This document shows positions 9,268 to 18,741 of a stretch of 64,000 nt of DNA, piece after piece. Below the pieces are notes generated by a model, which searched no databases, had not been told where the DNA came from, and was given only the letters and a program-made list of their open reading frames with translations. Each line of letters opens with the position of its first letter. Position 1 is the stretch's first letter. The stretch comes from Mariluticola halotolerans (lineage in GTDB: Bacteria; Pseudomonadota; Alphaproteobacteria; Rhizobiales; Devosiaceae), in contig NZ_CP090960.1 in the NCBI RefSeq assembly GCF_021611515.1, positions 1,426,001-1,490,000 of the forward strand. Reading direction: 5' to 3'. The position numbers and the translations under genes were made by a program.

Positions 9268-11754
9268 TCAATAGGTTTCGCGCAAGTGCTGAAGTTTTAA
9301 TCCCTTGGCCAAAGCTGCCTGGCTTGGGTTGGCACCTTTTCGGGGGGTGAAGCTCAGCGAGGTTTCGCGGCCGGGCAGAAGCGTGACCGCATTGTCGGAG
9401 AAATAGCCCGGTATATCGGTGGTAGCGGTGACGAAAAAGGCTGGCTTGTCGGTGGTCAGGGTCAGGACCGGTTTGCCGTCCGGGCTGGACCATGTTGCTT
9501 TGATCCGCGCGGCTTCAATCTCGTAATATTTATAGGCGCGGGGGAAGAAGTCGTTTTCGCCCAGCAGCACACCGTCCTTGTCGGACCATTCAAAGAACAG
9601 GAATTCGCCCGCCGCCAGATCGGCAAGGGGGAGACGGAGGAGATCGATGGCCTTGTCCGGGTTAAGGCTGTGCTGGCCTTGGTGCAGCGGGCGGATATTG
9701 CCATTGGTATGGACGGCACTGACCGTGAGATTGATCTCTGCCTTACCGGCGCTGTCGTTGATGCCTCTCAGCACGATGGCATTTTTGGCCGTATCGGGGA
9801 TAGCGACAACGTTTTGGGCCAGGAAGAAGCGGCGGGCCATGTAGTGCAGCAATTTCCACTGCCCGCCATAATCGAGCGACGCCCAGCTGGCGACCGGCCA
9901 GCAATCGTTGATCTGCCAGAACAGCGTGCCCATGCAGCGCGGCTTGGTGGAGCGCCAGTATTCAATCGCCGTCTTGATGGCGAGGCCCTGTTGCACCTGG
10001 CTGAGAAACACCATTTCCGCGAACCCCTTTGGGAAACGAAAATAGCGGCACATTGTCTCCAGAATACGGGCATTGCCGCCATCATTGCGCTGATGGGTTT
10101 CCATCACAGGAGATGAGGGATTGCGGTCTTCGGGCGTCGTAAAGCTTTCGATGACATTCATCGAGGTGAAAGACTGGAAGCCGAATTCGGAAGCGAAGCG
10201 CGGGTTGACCGTGCGATAGGCCTCAAACGGTTTGGCCGAGTGCCAGACATCCCAGTAATGCATGTCACCGCGGGTATCGATGTGCCAGCCATCGGCGAAA
10301 TCCATATAGCCGAGCGAGGGCGAGGACGGCCAGAAGCGGCGGCCGGGATCTTCCTCGGCGACAATGCCGGCCAGCAAGTTGGAGAGCCGGTCGTAATTGG
10401 CGACGAAACGGTCCCGGTTGTTGCGCGTTTCCTCGTACCAGTTGATCGAACCGATGACTTCATTGTCGCCACACCACAGCGCAATGCAGGCGTGATGGCT
10501 GAGGCGGCGCACTTGCTGGGTGATTTCGGTGCGAATGCTGTCGAGCATTTCGGGATTGGTGGGATAGGACATGCACGAGAACATGAAATCGTGCCAGACG
10601 AGAATACCTAGCTCGTCGCAAATCTCGTAAAAATAATCCGGCTCATACTGCCCGCCGCCCCAGACGCGGATCATGTTCATATTGGCAGCGACTGCACTTT
10701 CAAGCAGGTCGCGCACCACCTCTTTGGTGATGCGCGAGGGAATTGCATCGGCAGGGATCCAGTTGGCGCCGAGCATGGTGATGTCGCGGCCATTGACCCG
10801 GCATTTGAATGCATGATCGATAGCGTCTTTTTCGACGATCCACTCAAGATTCCGAAGGCCAATTTCACGCTTCGTGAATTCACCATCCAGATTCGTGGTG
10901 AGGGGATAAAGAGGCTGCTTGCCCTGCCCAAAAGGCCACCAAATCTGCGGATTAGTGATTCGCACCCTCTCAATGAGGATATTTTCACCCGCGACCACCC
11001 GCTTTTTGCCCCCGACCTGCTGACCATCGATGGTGTGTGAAAGCGCAACCTCGCCATCGGCAAAGGCATGGACGCGGGTGGTGATTATCAGGTCGCAGCT
11101 GTCCTTGCCGTGTTGCTGGGTGACCTGCACGCTTTCAATGCGCGCCCGCCTTGATCGACGCAGTTTCATGGTGCCATAGACACCAATGGGCATCAGGCAA
11201 ATCCCCCAGTCCCAGCCACCATGACAGGCAGCTTTTCGGAGGAAATTTATGTGCGCCATATAGGGCTGATTCATCTGCGCATACGGAATGGGAAACGGGT
11301 GCGCGTCGTAACGTTTTTTGGCGATTTCACGCGCGACGCCAAACTCTATTCTTAACGTATTTTCGCCAGGATGAATTTTGCCGGTGACGTTAAAATCGTT
11401 ACGAATGAACTGGTTATCAACGCGTGCCAGCAATTTTCCGTTCAGTTTGACGGCCGCGATGCAATCGATTTCACCCAAGGTCAAAGTTAAATGGCCCTCG
11501 GCCATTTCGGCGCTGACATCGAAGTGCCGCTCGACTGTCCAGGGCACTTCGCTGACCCACATCACAGCCTGCTCGTTGTCGCCGAAATAGGGATCCGGAA
11601 TTTCGCCTGAACCAATCAATGCAGCGTGCACATCGCCAGGCAATGTAATGGTCGCGTCGAGCGATGGCCGAGCAGATGTGTGAAGGGAAAATGTGCCGCC
11701 GAGATCTATCTCGGCATATTCAAAATTTGCGGATGAATTTTCGCGCGCAGTCAT
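9268..11754 (-). CDS. Beta-mannosidase, glycoside hydrolase family 2
   Basis: 828-residue exo-acting enzyme releasing mannose from non-reducing ends of beta-mannosides. The N-terminal sugar-binding beta domain contains 'WVSEVPWTVERHFDV' and is followed by the TIM barrel with acid/base 'WCGDNEVIG' (near residue 430) and the nucleophile region 'ASEFGFQSFTSM'. The ATG at 11752-11754 follows GGGGAGGGG; an earlier in-frame start adds 15 residues that do not fit the family. No signal peptide is seen, so it probably acts in the cytoplasm on imported oligosaccharides, but no transporter is adjacent. Confidence 0.9.
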   Translation of the reverse strand: MTARENSSANFEYAEIDLGGTFSLHTSARPSLDATITLPGDVHAALIGSGEIPDPYFGDNEQAVMWVSEVPWTVERHFDVSAEMAEGHLTLTLGEIDCIAAVKLNGKLLARVDNQFIRNDFNVTGKIHPGENTLRIEFGVAREIAKKRYDAHPFPIPYAQMNQPYMAHINFLRKAACHGGWDWGICLMPIGVYGTMKLRRSRRARIESVQVTQQHGKDSCDLIITTRVHAFADGEVALSHTIDGQQVGGKKRVVAGENILIERVRITNPQIWWPFGQGKQPLYPLTTNLDGEFTKREIGLRNLEWIVEKDAIDHAFKCRVNGRDITMLGANWIPADAIPSRITKEVVRDLLESAVAANMNMIRVWGGGQYEPDYFYEICDELGILVWHDFMFSCMSYPTNPEMLDSIRTEITQQVRRLSHHACIALWCGDNEVIGSINWYEETRNNRDRFVANYDRLSNLLAGIVAEEDPGRRFWPSSPSLGYMDFADGWHIDTRGDMHYWDVWHSAKPFEAYRTVNPRFASEFGFQSFTSMNVIESFTTPEDRNPSSPVMETHQRNDGGNARILETMCRYFRFPKGFAEMVFLSQVQQGLAIKTAIEYWRSTKPRCMGTLFWQINDCWPVASWASLDYGGQWKLLHYMARRFFLAQNVVAIPDTAKNAIVLRGINDSAGKAEINLTVSAVHTNGNIRPLHQGQHSLNPDKAIDLLRLPLADLAAGEFLFFEWSDKDGVLLGENDFFPRAYKYYEIEAARIKATWSSPDGKPVLTLTTDKPAFFVTATTDIPGYFSDNAVTLLPGRETSLSFTPRKGANPSQAALAKGLKLQHLRETY

Positions 11755-12266
11755 CTGCCCCTCCCCCGAAATACAACATGCCCCAAGCTTAAACCACACC
11801 CGCTACAATTCCGAAAGCGCCGGGGAAAATGAATAGCGTGCGCCCGTCAATCCTGCCTGCGGATTGCCGGAATTGGTGGAAATCGAGGCACAAACAAAGG
11901 CGACCGAACACAGATTCAGGTTATTCACAAGTTTTGTGTCTGGTTACCAAAGCCTCAACAGCTGCCGCCGCATCATTGTTAAATCTGTAACGGGAAAGTC
12001 TGATTTTCCCAATAAAAGCTGACGCCAACCGTCATCATTACTCTTTCGACCGCTTCGCCGTCGCGAGAATAACGAACTCAAAATCGGGTTAGACGGGAAG
12101 CAAGCGGTCTGAAATAGCAGATAAATACAAGACCGGAAGTTATTGCGGTGATAGATTCAGCATGACTGATATCAAGAGCAATGGGAATGGTTCTTGGTGC
12201 CAGCCGCAGGTGTACGGCAACCTGCAATACTTAAGACGTCACCTAGCACTCTAAAAATGATTGAAA
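11755..12266. other. 512-bp intergenic region without a clear gene
   Basis: AT-richer than its surroundings. It should hold the beta-mannosidase promoter (minus) and the arsR promoter (plus). A hairpin GCAGGT-N8-ACCTGC lies near 12206-12225. A 30-codon ORF (12162-12254) ends 12 bases before the arsR start but has no ribosome binding site. I see no tRNA, riboswitch or repeat. Confidence 0.4.
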
Positions 12267-12614
12267 ATGGACGCAATCCACATACAAGAACACGCTGAGG
12301 AAATGACCCAGCTGCTCGCCGCGATGGCCAATCAGAAACGGCTGATGATCCTTTGTCATCTGCTGGATTCGGAGAAGAGTGTAAGCGAGATCGCCGATCT
12401 CGTTGAGCTACGCCAATCGCCCCTTTCACAACATCTCGCCAAGCTCAGAGCGCTTGGCATTGTGGCTACCAGACGCGCGGGCCAGTCAATTATGTACAGA
12501 CTGTCCTCCTATGAGGTGGAAGCAATGCTGGACACGCTTTATCGCCTATATTGCAATGGCGATGAGCGCGGTGCAGAAATCACAACAACCGGAGCTTTGA
12601 AACAGCATTCATAA
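12267..12614 (+). CDS. ArsR-family repressor with BigR/SqrR-type cysteine pair
   Basis: 115-residue winged-helix regulator. The recognition helix region reads 'SVSEIADLVELRQSPLSQHL'. Two cysteines, Cys30 ('MILCHLL') and Cys96 ('YRLYCNGD'), are 66 residues apart, exactly the spacing of the reactive pair in BigR (42/108) and SqrR (41/107). Those proteins sense persulfide or sulfide by forming a tetrasulfide or disulfide bridge. I chose the ATG at 12267 over a TTG two codons earlier; neither has a strong ribosome site. No sulfide-oxidising genes are adjacent, so the target is unknown. It is convergent with the ABC exporter operon. Confidence 0.85.
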   Translation: MDAIHIQEHAEEMTQLLAAMANQKRLMILCHLLDSEKSVSEIADLVELRQSPLSQHLAKLRALGIVATRRAGQSIMYRLSSYEVEAMLDTLYRLYCNGDERGAEITTTGALKQHS

Positions 12615-12678
12615 ATTCATATACCGTGTGAATACAGGCAATGACGTTATACGACGCCTGTTGAACAAAAGAGACTAA

Positions 12679-12717
12679 AGCAAACGTTCTGGCTTATCAG
12701 AACGTTTGCTTTTTTTT
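12679..12717 (+). terminator. Rho-independent terminator of the arsR gene
   Basis: A perfect 13-bp stem (12679-12691 with 12698-12710, AGCAAACGTTCTG and its complement) with a 6-base loop is followed by seven more T. On the minus strand the stem lies just beyond the last ABC gene but lacks a good T run, so it mainly serves arsR. Confidence 0.92.
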
Positions 12718-12720
12718 GCG

Positions 12721-14589
12721 CTATTCGGTCTGGTCCAAATCCAGAAACCCGCCTGACTGCCGTGCCCATAGCTGGGCATAATGCCCCCCTTTGGCCAGCA
12801 ATTCGTCGTGGGTTCCCTGCTCAATCACATGCCCCTCATCAAGAATAATCAGCCGGTCCATAGCCGCGATGGTGGACAAGCGATGCGCGATAGCAATGAC
12901 GGTCTTGTTTTGCATCAGCCGGTCGAGCTGGCTTTGAATGGCCGCTTCCACTTCTGAATCCAGCGCTGCTGTTGCCTCATCCAGCACAAGGATCGGCGCG
13001 TTCTTGAGCAGAACCCGGGCAATCGCCACCCGCTGACGCTGACCGCCAGACAGTTTCACACCCCGCTCACCCACTTCGGCGTCATAACCGGTGCGACCAC
13101 GCTGATCTGCGAGTTTGAGAATGAACTCGTGCGCCTCGGCGCTTTTGGCGGCGGCGATCATGGCCGCATCGTCCGCCATTGGGTTGCCCGCCTTGATATT
13201 ATTCCGGATTGAACGGTGCAGCAGCGAGGTATCCTGGGTCACAACGCCAATACTGGCTCTTAGCGAATCCTGGGTAACCTTTGAAATATTCTGACCATCA
13301 ATCAGCACAGCACCTGCATCCACGTCGTAAAAACGCAGTAAAAGATTGACGATCGTCGATTTGCCGGCCCCTGAGCGCCCAACAAGGCCGATCCGCTCGC
13401 CAGCCCGGATTTCGAGATTGAGGTTATGCACCACACCCCGATCGCCCAGATAACCAAAGCTGACATTGTCGAAATGGATACTGCCACCTTCAGTTTTAAG
13501 GATCGTCGCATCAGGCGCATCCATGAGATGCAGCGGTTGGGCAATGGTTTCCATGGCGTTCTGGACAACGCCGAAACTGCGCATCAACCCGTTGAGCTGA
13601 CCCATTAATCGCCCCAGCATCATGTTAAGTCGTAGAACAAGGCTGAGCGAGAAGGCAACCGCGCCGACGGTGATCTTGCCATCGGCCCAAAGCTGGATGG
13701 CGAGCGCCCCGAATGCCAGCAACATCAGCGTTGACTGCAGGCCGAGCGCGGCGCGCATGCCCGTGATCTGACGGGTCAGAATGGTCGCGGCTTCGAGCTG
13801 ACGGGTAAAACCTTGCCGGACATAATTGTCGCCATCATCCTCGCTGGAGAACAATTTAAGGGTCTGGATATTGGAAAAAGTATCAACGACACGCCCGCTC
13901 AATACTGAATTGGCCTCGGCATTGGCGGCGGCGCGGGCGCGCATGCGGGGCACAAAATACCATGCCATCAGGGCAAATGTAACCAACCAGACGACAATCA
14001 GCGCGAGCATGCGCCAATCGAGCTGAAAGAACAGCACCATGGTGGTGATGGCGAAAATGGCAAAAGCCCAGGCGATCTGGATGAAAGCACTGGTGAAATC
14101 ACTCATGGCACTGGCGGCCTGTGAAACCTTGGTCACCAGACGCCCGGCAAAATCATCGTTGAAGAAGGACATGCTCTGGCGCGACACGTGGGTATAGGCC
14201 TGCCACATGACCAGAGAATTGAAACTGCGTCCTATGGTTTGCCCCTCCAGGAGGGCCAGCAAGGTTGGCGCCATAAAGCGCCCCACGACGATGACAGCCA
14301 CCATGATGAGCAATTCAGAACCGTAAAGGCCGATAAAATCGTTCCAGTTGCCATTGGCAATGCTGCCATCCAGCATATCGACCAGACGGCCCATATAATA
14401 AAAGAACACGGCATCAAACAATGTGACCAGGCCGGTGAGCACCAGCAGGGAAAGATGGGCGAGCTTGGCCTGGCTGAGATAATGCCAGAAAAACCGCCAG
14501 ACATTATCTGGCGGCTGTGACAAAGCGGGGCGCCGAAAGGGGTCAATCCATTTTTCGAACAGGTGGCTGACCCAGAGAATAAAAGGCAT
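12721..14589 (-). CDS. ABC exporter, fused membrane and ATPase domains (third in operon)
   Basis: 622-residue half-transporter of the MsbA/ABCB type. Six membrane helices lie in the first about 330 residues, then a nucleotide-binding domain with Walker A 'GRSGAGKST' near residue 400, signature 'LSGGQRQR', Walker B 'ILVLDEATAAL' and H-loop 'AHRLST'. It is a close paralogue of the two upstream genes and ends with the same 'WARQSGGFLDLD' tail. It lies 32 bp behind the second exporter. Such proteins work as homo- or heterodimers; substrates cannot be told from sequence. Confidence 0.88.
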   Translation of the reverse strand: MPFILWVSHLFEKWIDPFRRPALSQPPDNVWRFFWHYLSQAKLAHLSLLVLTGLVTLFDAVFFYYMGRLVDMLDGSIANGNWNDFIGLYGSELLIMVAVIVVGRFMAPTLLALLEGQTIGRSFNSLVMWQAYTHVSRQSMSFFNDDFAGRLVTKVSQAASAMSDFTSAFIQIAWAFAIFAITTMVLFFQLDWRMLALIVVWLVTFALMAWYFVPRMRARAAANAEANSVLSGRVVDTFSNIQTLKLFSSEDDGDNYVRQGFTRQLEAATILTRQITGMRAALGLQSTLMLLAFGALAIQLWADGKITVGAVAFSLSLVLRLNMMLGRLMGQLNGLMRSFGVVQNAMETIAQPLHLMDAPDATILKTEGGSIHFDNVSFGYLGDRGVVHNLNLEIRAGERIGLVGRSGAGKSTIVNLLLRFYDVDAGAVLIDGQNISKVTQDSLRASIGVVTQDTSLLHRSIRNNIKAGNPMADDAAMIAAAKSAEAHEFILKLADQRGRTGYDAEVGERGVKLSGGQRQRVAIARVLLKNAPILVLDEATAALDSEVEAAIQSQLDRLMQNKTVIAIAHRLSTIAAMDRLIILDEGHVIEQGTHDELLAKGGHYAQLWARQSGGFLDLDQTE

Positions 14590-14621
14590 TCGACGCCCCC
14601 TTCAAGGCAAGAACGCAACGA

Positions 14622-16484
14622 TCAAGCCGTTACATCCTGTTTGTCGAGATCAAGGAACCCGCCAGACTGACGGGCCCAGAGCTGGGCATAATGTCCGCCG
14701 GTCTTCAGCAGTTCTGCGTGGGTACCCTGCTCAACAACCTGGCCCTTGTCCATCACCACCAACCTGTCCATCGCAGCGATCGTGGAGAGGCGGTGGGCAA
14801 TGGCGATGACCGTTTTGTCACGCATGAGCTCCTGCAATTGTTCCTGAATTGCAGCTTCCACCTCGGAGTCGAGAGCAGAGGTTGCTTCATCCAGAAGCAG
14901 GATCGGCGCATTCTTGAGCAAGACGCGCGCAATGGCAACACGCTGCCGCTGTCCGCCAGACAGTTTGACACCGCGTTCGCCGACCTGAGCATCGTAACCG
15001 GAACGCCCGTCGCGATCACTCAGTTCCTCGACCACATCGTGTACGTGCGCCTGTTTTGCGGCAGCGATCATTTCCGCGTCGCTGGCGTCAGGTTTGCCAT
15101 ACTTGATGTTTTCACGGATTGAGCGGTGCAGCAGCGAGGTATCCTGACTGACCAGACCGATGACGTGACGCAGGCTGTCCTGGCTCACATCGCGCACATC
15201 CTGACCATCAATCAACACCCGGCCCTTCTCCACGTCGAACAGGCGGAGCAACAGGCTGACCAGGGTGGATTTGCCCGCCCCGGAGCGGCCGATCAGCCCG
15301 ACCTTTTCGCCCGGTTTGATGGTGAGATTGAAATCACCGATAACCTGGCCTTTTTCGCCCTTCCAATAGTTGAAGCTGACATTTTCATAAACGATCTCGC
15401 CTTTGGAGACCTTGATGGTCTCTGCGTCGGGCTTGTCGTTCATGGTCAAAGGTTTGGCGATGGTTTCCATGCTGTCGCGAACATTGCCAATATTGCGGAA
15501 GATGTTCGAGGCTACATCCAGAATCCAGCCGGAGATATTCACGATCTGCCAGATGAACGGGATGATGGTGATGACCTCGCCATTGGAGAGTGCACCCCGG
15601 TTCCAGCCATCAAGCACGATCCATGCGGTACCGACCATCAACAGCGCGTTGATGACGAACAGGGTGATCCACATGCGCGAGAAAATCCGCATCAACTGGC
15701 GGAATTCATGCGCATGCCCCTCCAGCGCGTCGGAAACGTAAGCATCTTCCCGGGCACTGCTGGCGAAAGTCTTCAGGGTCTGAACGTTGGTGTAGCAATC
15801 CACCACCCGCCCCGTGACAATCGATTTTTCCTCGGAGAGGCGTGCGGACTGCCGGGAGATAAGCGGCATGAACCAGGCCATCAAGACCACATAAAGCAGC
15901 AGCCATGTCACCAATGGCAATGCATAAACGGGGCTTTGCCCTGCCAGCACGAACATGGCGACAATGATGAAGACCAGCGCATACCAGACCGCATCAACCA
16001 GTTGCATGAAGCTCATTTCAAGTGCTTCACCCGATTGCATTACCTTGTTGGCGACGCGTCCGGCGAAGTCGTTTTGAAAAAAGGTCCAACTCTGGCGCAT
16101 GACATGCCAGTGGGATTGCCAGCGGATCCTGTCGACAAAGCTTGGCGTGACCGCATGGAAGTGGGTGAGGATATCGAGCGTCCATACCAGAGGCCGCACC
16201 AGAATGAGTGCAGCCATGATCAGCAGCAGTGGCCCATGGGTTGTGAACATCTCACCGCGGGTGGTTTCTGTCACAAGGTTGACCACCAGCCCCAAAAAGA
16301 TGGGGAGCAGCGAATCCAGACCGGCCCCGATGGCTGTGGTTGCCATCTTGGCGGCAATGCCAACACGGAACTGTTTGATGAAATAGGTATAAAACCGCAA
16401 AAGGCCGCTGGGCGGATGCGGATTTGTGGCCAGAACGGTTGCCGGATAACGGGCATCGAACCAGTCAAAAAGTGAATTGAACAT
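14622..16484 (-). CDS. ABC exporter, fused membrane and ATPase domains (second in operon)
   Basis: 620-residue ABCB-type half-transporter with N-terminal six-helix domain and C-terminal ATPase: Walker A 'GRSGAGKST' near residue 396, signature 'LSGGQRQR', Walker B 'ILLLDEATSAL', H-loop 'AHRLST'. Paralogous to its neighbours. The ATG at 16482-16484 has only a weak site (GAGAG). The 34-codon ORF ends 36 bp upstream, so the gene may depend on the translation of that ORF. Confidence 0.88.
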   Translation of the reverse strand: MFNSLFDWFDARYPATVLATNPHPPSGLLRFYTYFIKQFRVGIAAKMATTAIGAGLDSLLPIFLGLVVNLVTETTRGEMFTTHGPLLLIMAALILVRPLVWTLDILTHFHAVTPSFVDRIRWQSHWHVMRQSWTFFQNDFAGRVANKVMQSGEALEMSFMQLVDAVWYALVFIIVAMFVLAGQSPVYALPLVTWLLLYVVLMAWFMPLISRQSARLSEEKSIVTGRVVDCYTNVQTLKTFASSAREDAYVSDALEGHAHEFRQLMRIFSRMWITLFVINALLMVGTAWIVLDGWNRGALSNGEVITIIPFIWQIVNISGWILDVASNIFRNIGNVRDSMETIAKPLTMNDKPDAETIKVSKGEIVYENVSFNYWKGEKGQVIGDFNLTIKPGEKVGLIGRSGAGKSTLVSLLLRLFDVEKGRVLIDGQDVRDVSQDSLRHVIGLVSQDTSLLHRSIRENIKYGKPDASDAEMIAAAKQAHVHDVVEELSDRDGRSGYDAQVGERGVKLSGGQRQRVAIARVLLKNAPILLLDEATSALDSEVEAAIQEQLQELMRDKTVIAIAHRLSTIAAMDRLVVMDKGQVVEQGTHAELLKTGGHYAQLWARQSGGFLDLDKQDVTA

Positions 16485-16519
16485 TTAAGGCTCTCACAAT
16501 TGGAGCCCCGGCGTGTTTC

Positions 16520-16624
16520 CTATCTTTGAACGAGCCAGGACTTGTAAAGGGATTTTCGTTTGACGCGGTGATGGCTGAAAGCGTGATGGGCCATTTTCGG
16601 GATGTTGATTTCGACGTTACTCAT
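16520..16624 (-). CDS. Small basic ORF (34 codons) between two ABC exporter genes, function unknown
   Basis: Not recognised. The ATG at 16622-16624 follows AAGGAG with seven bases between, one of the best ribosome sites in the window. The product begins MSNVEINIPKMAHHAF and ends 'KSWLVQR'. It is rich in His, Lys and Arg and has no hydrophobic segment. It fills the gap between the first exporter (46 bp upstream) and the second (36 bp downstream) on the same strand. It could be an exported peptide, a small exporter partner, a leader peptide controlling the downstream gene, or chance. Conservation would decide. Confidence 0.5.
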   Translation of the reverse strand: MSNVEINIPKMAHHAFSHHRVKRKSLYKSWLVQR

Positions 16625-16669
16625 GGAAGTTCTCCTTGGTGTGATGGTTGATATGAAAGGTAAGACGGC

Positions 16670-18520
16670 CTATTCAGCGGCCGCCTCGTCGGTATCGAGA
16701 TCAAGAAACCCGCCGGACTGACGGGCCCAAAGCCGGGCATAATGCCCGCCCTTGTCCAGCAATTCGGCATGGGTTCCCTGCTCGACGATCTTGCCGGCAT
16801 CAAGAACAATGAGCCGGTCCATTGCCGCGATTGTGGAAAGGCGATGTGCAATGGCAATGACAGTCTTTTTCTGCATCAGGCTGTCGAGCTGGCTTTGAAT
16901 GGCCGCTTCCGCCTCTGAATCGAGGGCGGATGTGGCTTCGTCCAGCACGAGGATCGGTGCATTTTTGAGCAGAACGCGGGCGATGGCAATGCGCTGCCGC
17001 TGACCGCCGGAGAGGCGCACACCGCGCTCACCCACATGGGCGTCATAACCGGTGCGGCCGCGCGCATCGGACAGGTCAGGGATGAAATCGGCCGCCTCTG
17101 CCTTTTGAGCGGCGGCAAGGACTTCCGCCTCGCTGGCATCGGGCCGGCCATAGGCGATATTATCGCGCACGGAGCGATGCAGCAGCGATGTATCCTGGCT
17201 GACCACGCCGATATTGGCCCGCAGGCTTTCCTGGGTGACTTTGGCAATATCGGTGCCGTCGATGGTCACACTGCCGCCTTCAACGTCATAGAAGCGCAAC
17301 AGCAGGTTGACCAGAGTGGATTTTCCCGCGCCGGAGCGCCCGACCAGACCGACTTTTTCGCCCGCCTTGATGCTGAGGGAAAGCCCTTCGATGATCCCGC
17401 CATCGCGGCCATAATGGAAATGGACATCGTTGAAAGCGATGGCACCCTTCACATTGGTCAGCGGCTTTGCATCAGGTGCGTCTGCCACCGCGCGCGGCAG
17501 AGTGAAGGAATTTATGCCGTCCTGCACCGTGCCGATATTTTCGAACAAGGCTGACATCTCCCACATGATCCATTGCGACATGCCGTTGAAACGCAGCGCC
17601 AGGCCCGCCGCAATTGCGACGGCGCCGACCGAGGCAAAATCCTGCAACCAGAGGGCGATGCCAACGGCGGTGACCGAGAACAGCAGCAATGAATTGAGCA
17701 CATAGAGCGATGAAGAGAGCTTGGTGACAATCCGCATTTGCCCGTGCACCGTGCCGAGGAACTCATCCATGCCCTCACGGGCAAAGGCTTCCTCGCGCCG
17801 GGAGTGGGAGAAGAGTTTGACCGTGGCGATATTGGTGTAACTGTCGACGACGCGGCCGGTCATCAATGAGCGTGCATCGGCCTGGGCTGCGGAGATTGTC
17901 TGCAAGCGGGGCACGTAATAGCGCAAAAGCATGGCGTAGGCGGCCACCCAGACCAGAAACGGCAAAGCCAGCCGCCAGTCATTGGCGGCAGCCAGAATGA
18001 CCGCACCGATGAAATAAACAATGACGTAATTGAGCACGTCGAGCAGTTTCATCACCACTTCGCGCACGGCCAGTGATGTCTGCATCAGCTTGGCAGCGAC
18101 ACGGCCGGCGAACTCGTCCTGAAAATAGCCCATGGACTGGCGGAGCAAATAGCGATGCAGCATCCAGCGCACGCGCTGGGGGAAATTGCCCAGCAGCGTT
18201 TGATGGATGACCTGGTTTTGCAGAAATACAATCAGTGGCAGCACAACCACGACCAGCACGCCCATTGCGAAAAGGTGCCCGCCCTCATTATCGAGGAAGC
18301 TGGTCTTGTCGGCCTCGCCAAGCCAATCGACGATATTGCCGAGGAAGCCGAACAGCGAAACCTCGGCAATGGCAATGAGTGCGGTGAGGACCGCCATTAA
18401 TGCCAGCCAACGTTTCAGCCCATGCATATAATGCATACAAAAGCCGAACAGCCCCTTCGGTGGCACTGAAAGGTCGTCGGTTGGATAGGGGTTGAGGCGG
18501 CGTTCAAACCAGCTCAGCAT
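16670..18520 (-). CDS. ABC exporter, fused membrane and ATPase domains (first in operon)
   Basis: 616-residue ABCB-type half-transporter and head gene of the exporter operon. Walker A 'GRSGAGKST' lies near residue 392, then 'LSGGQRQRIAIARVLL', 'ILVLDEATSAL' and 'AHRLST'. The ATG at 18518-18520 (MLSWFERRLNPYP) fits its paralogues; the ORF is open 40 codons further upstream but that part is not protein-like. Divergent from pepN with a 221-bp shared upstream region. Confidence 0.88.
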   Translation of the reverse strand: MLSWFERRLNPYPTDDLSVPPKGLFGFCMHYMHGLKRWLALMAVLTALIAIAEVSLFGFLGNIVDWLGEADKTSFLDNEGGHLFAMGVLVVVVLPLIVFLQNQVIHQTLLGNFPQRVRWMLHRYLLRQSMGYFQDEFAGRVAAKLMQTSLAVREVVMKLLDVLNYVIVYFIGAVILAAANDWRLALPFLVWVAAYAMLLRYYVPRLQTISAAQADARSLMTGRVVDSYTNIATVKLFSHSRREEAFAREGMDEFLGTVHGQMRIVTKLSSSLYVLNSLLLFSVTAVGIALWLQDFASVGAVAIAAGLALRFNGMSQWIMWEMSALFENIGTVQDGINSFTLPRAVADAPDAKPLTNVKGAIAFNDVHFHYGRDGGIIEGLSLSIKAGEKVGLVGRSGAGKSTLVNLLLRFYDVEGGSVTIDGTDIAKVTQESLRANIGVVSQDTSLLHRSVRDNIAYGRPDASEAEVLAAAQKAEAADFIPDLSDARGRTGYDAHVGERGVRLSGGQRQRIAIARVLLKNAPILVLDEATSALDSEAEAAIQSQLDSLMQKKTVIAIAHRLSTIAAMDRLIVLDAGKIVEQGTHAELLDKGGHYARLWARQSGGFLDLDTDEAAAE

Positions 18521-18741
18521 AAGGCACCTGATCGTTATGTGGATTTTGCGCGCTCGATACGTTTCGTGATCGCAGAGGAGCGACGCGTAGACCGCCACCC
18601 GATGGCCCATCAGCAAAATTGACGGGGGGCATCCAAGCAAGGTAGTTGCCAGCCGAGCAGATTACACCAAAGCTGAGAATCGGCTGTCACCCAATGGCCA
18701 CAGTTTACAAGTTTGGTTGTTTCTAGATGGGAGCTTTGGCG

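Noticed and set aside
12162-12254. 30-codon ORF ending just before arsR as a possible leader peptide
   Set aside because: No ribosome binding site, and no run of regulatory codons; position alone does not support it.
15126-16475. 449-codon plus-strand ORF opposite the second ABC exporter
   Set aside because: It is an antisense shadow: the minus strand has all ABC exporter motifs, and the plus-strand product has no family pattern and an odd His/Gln/Asp-rich composition.
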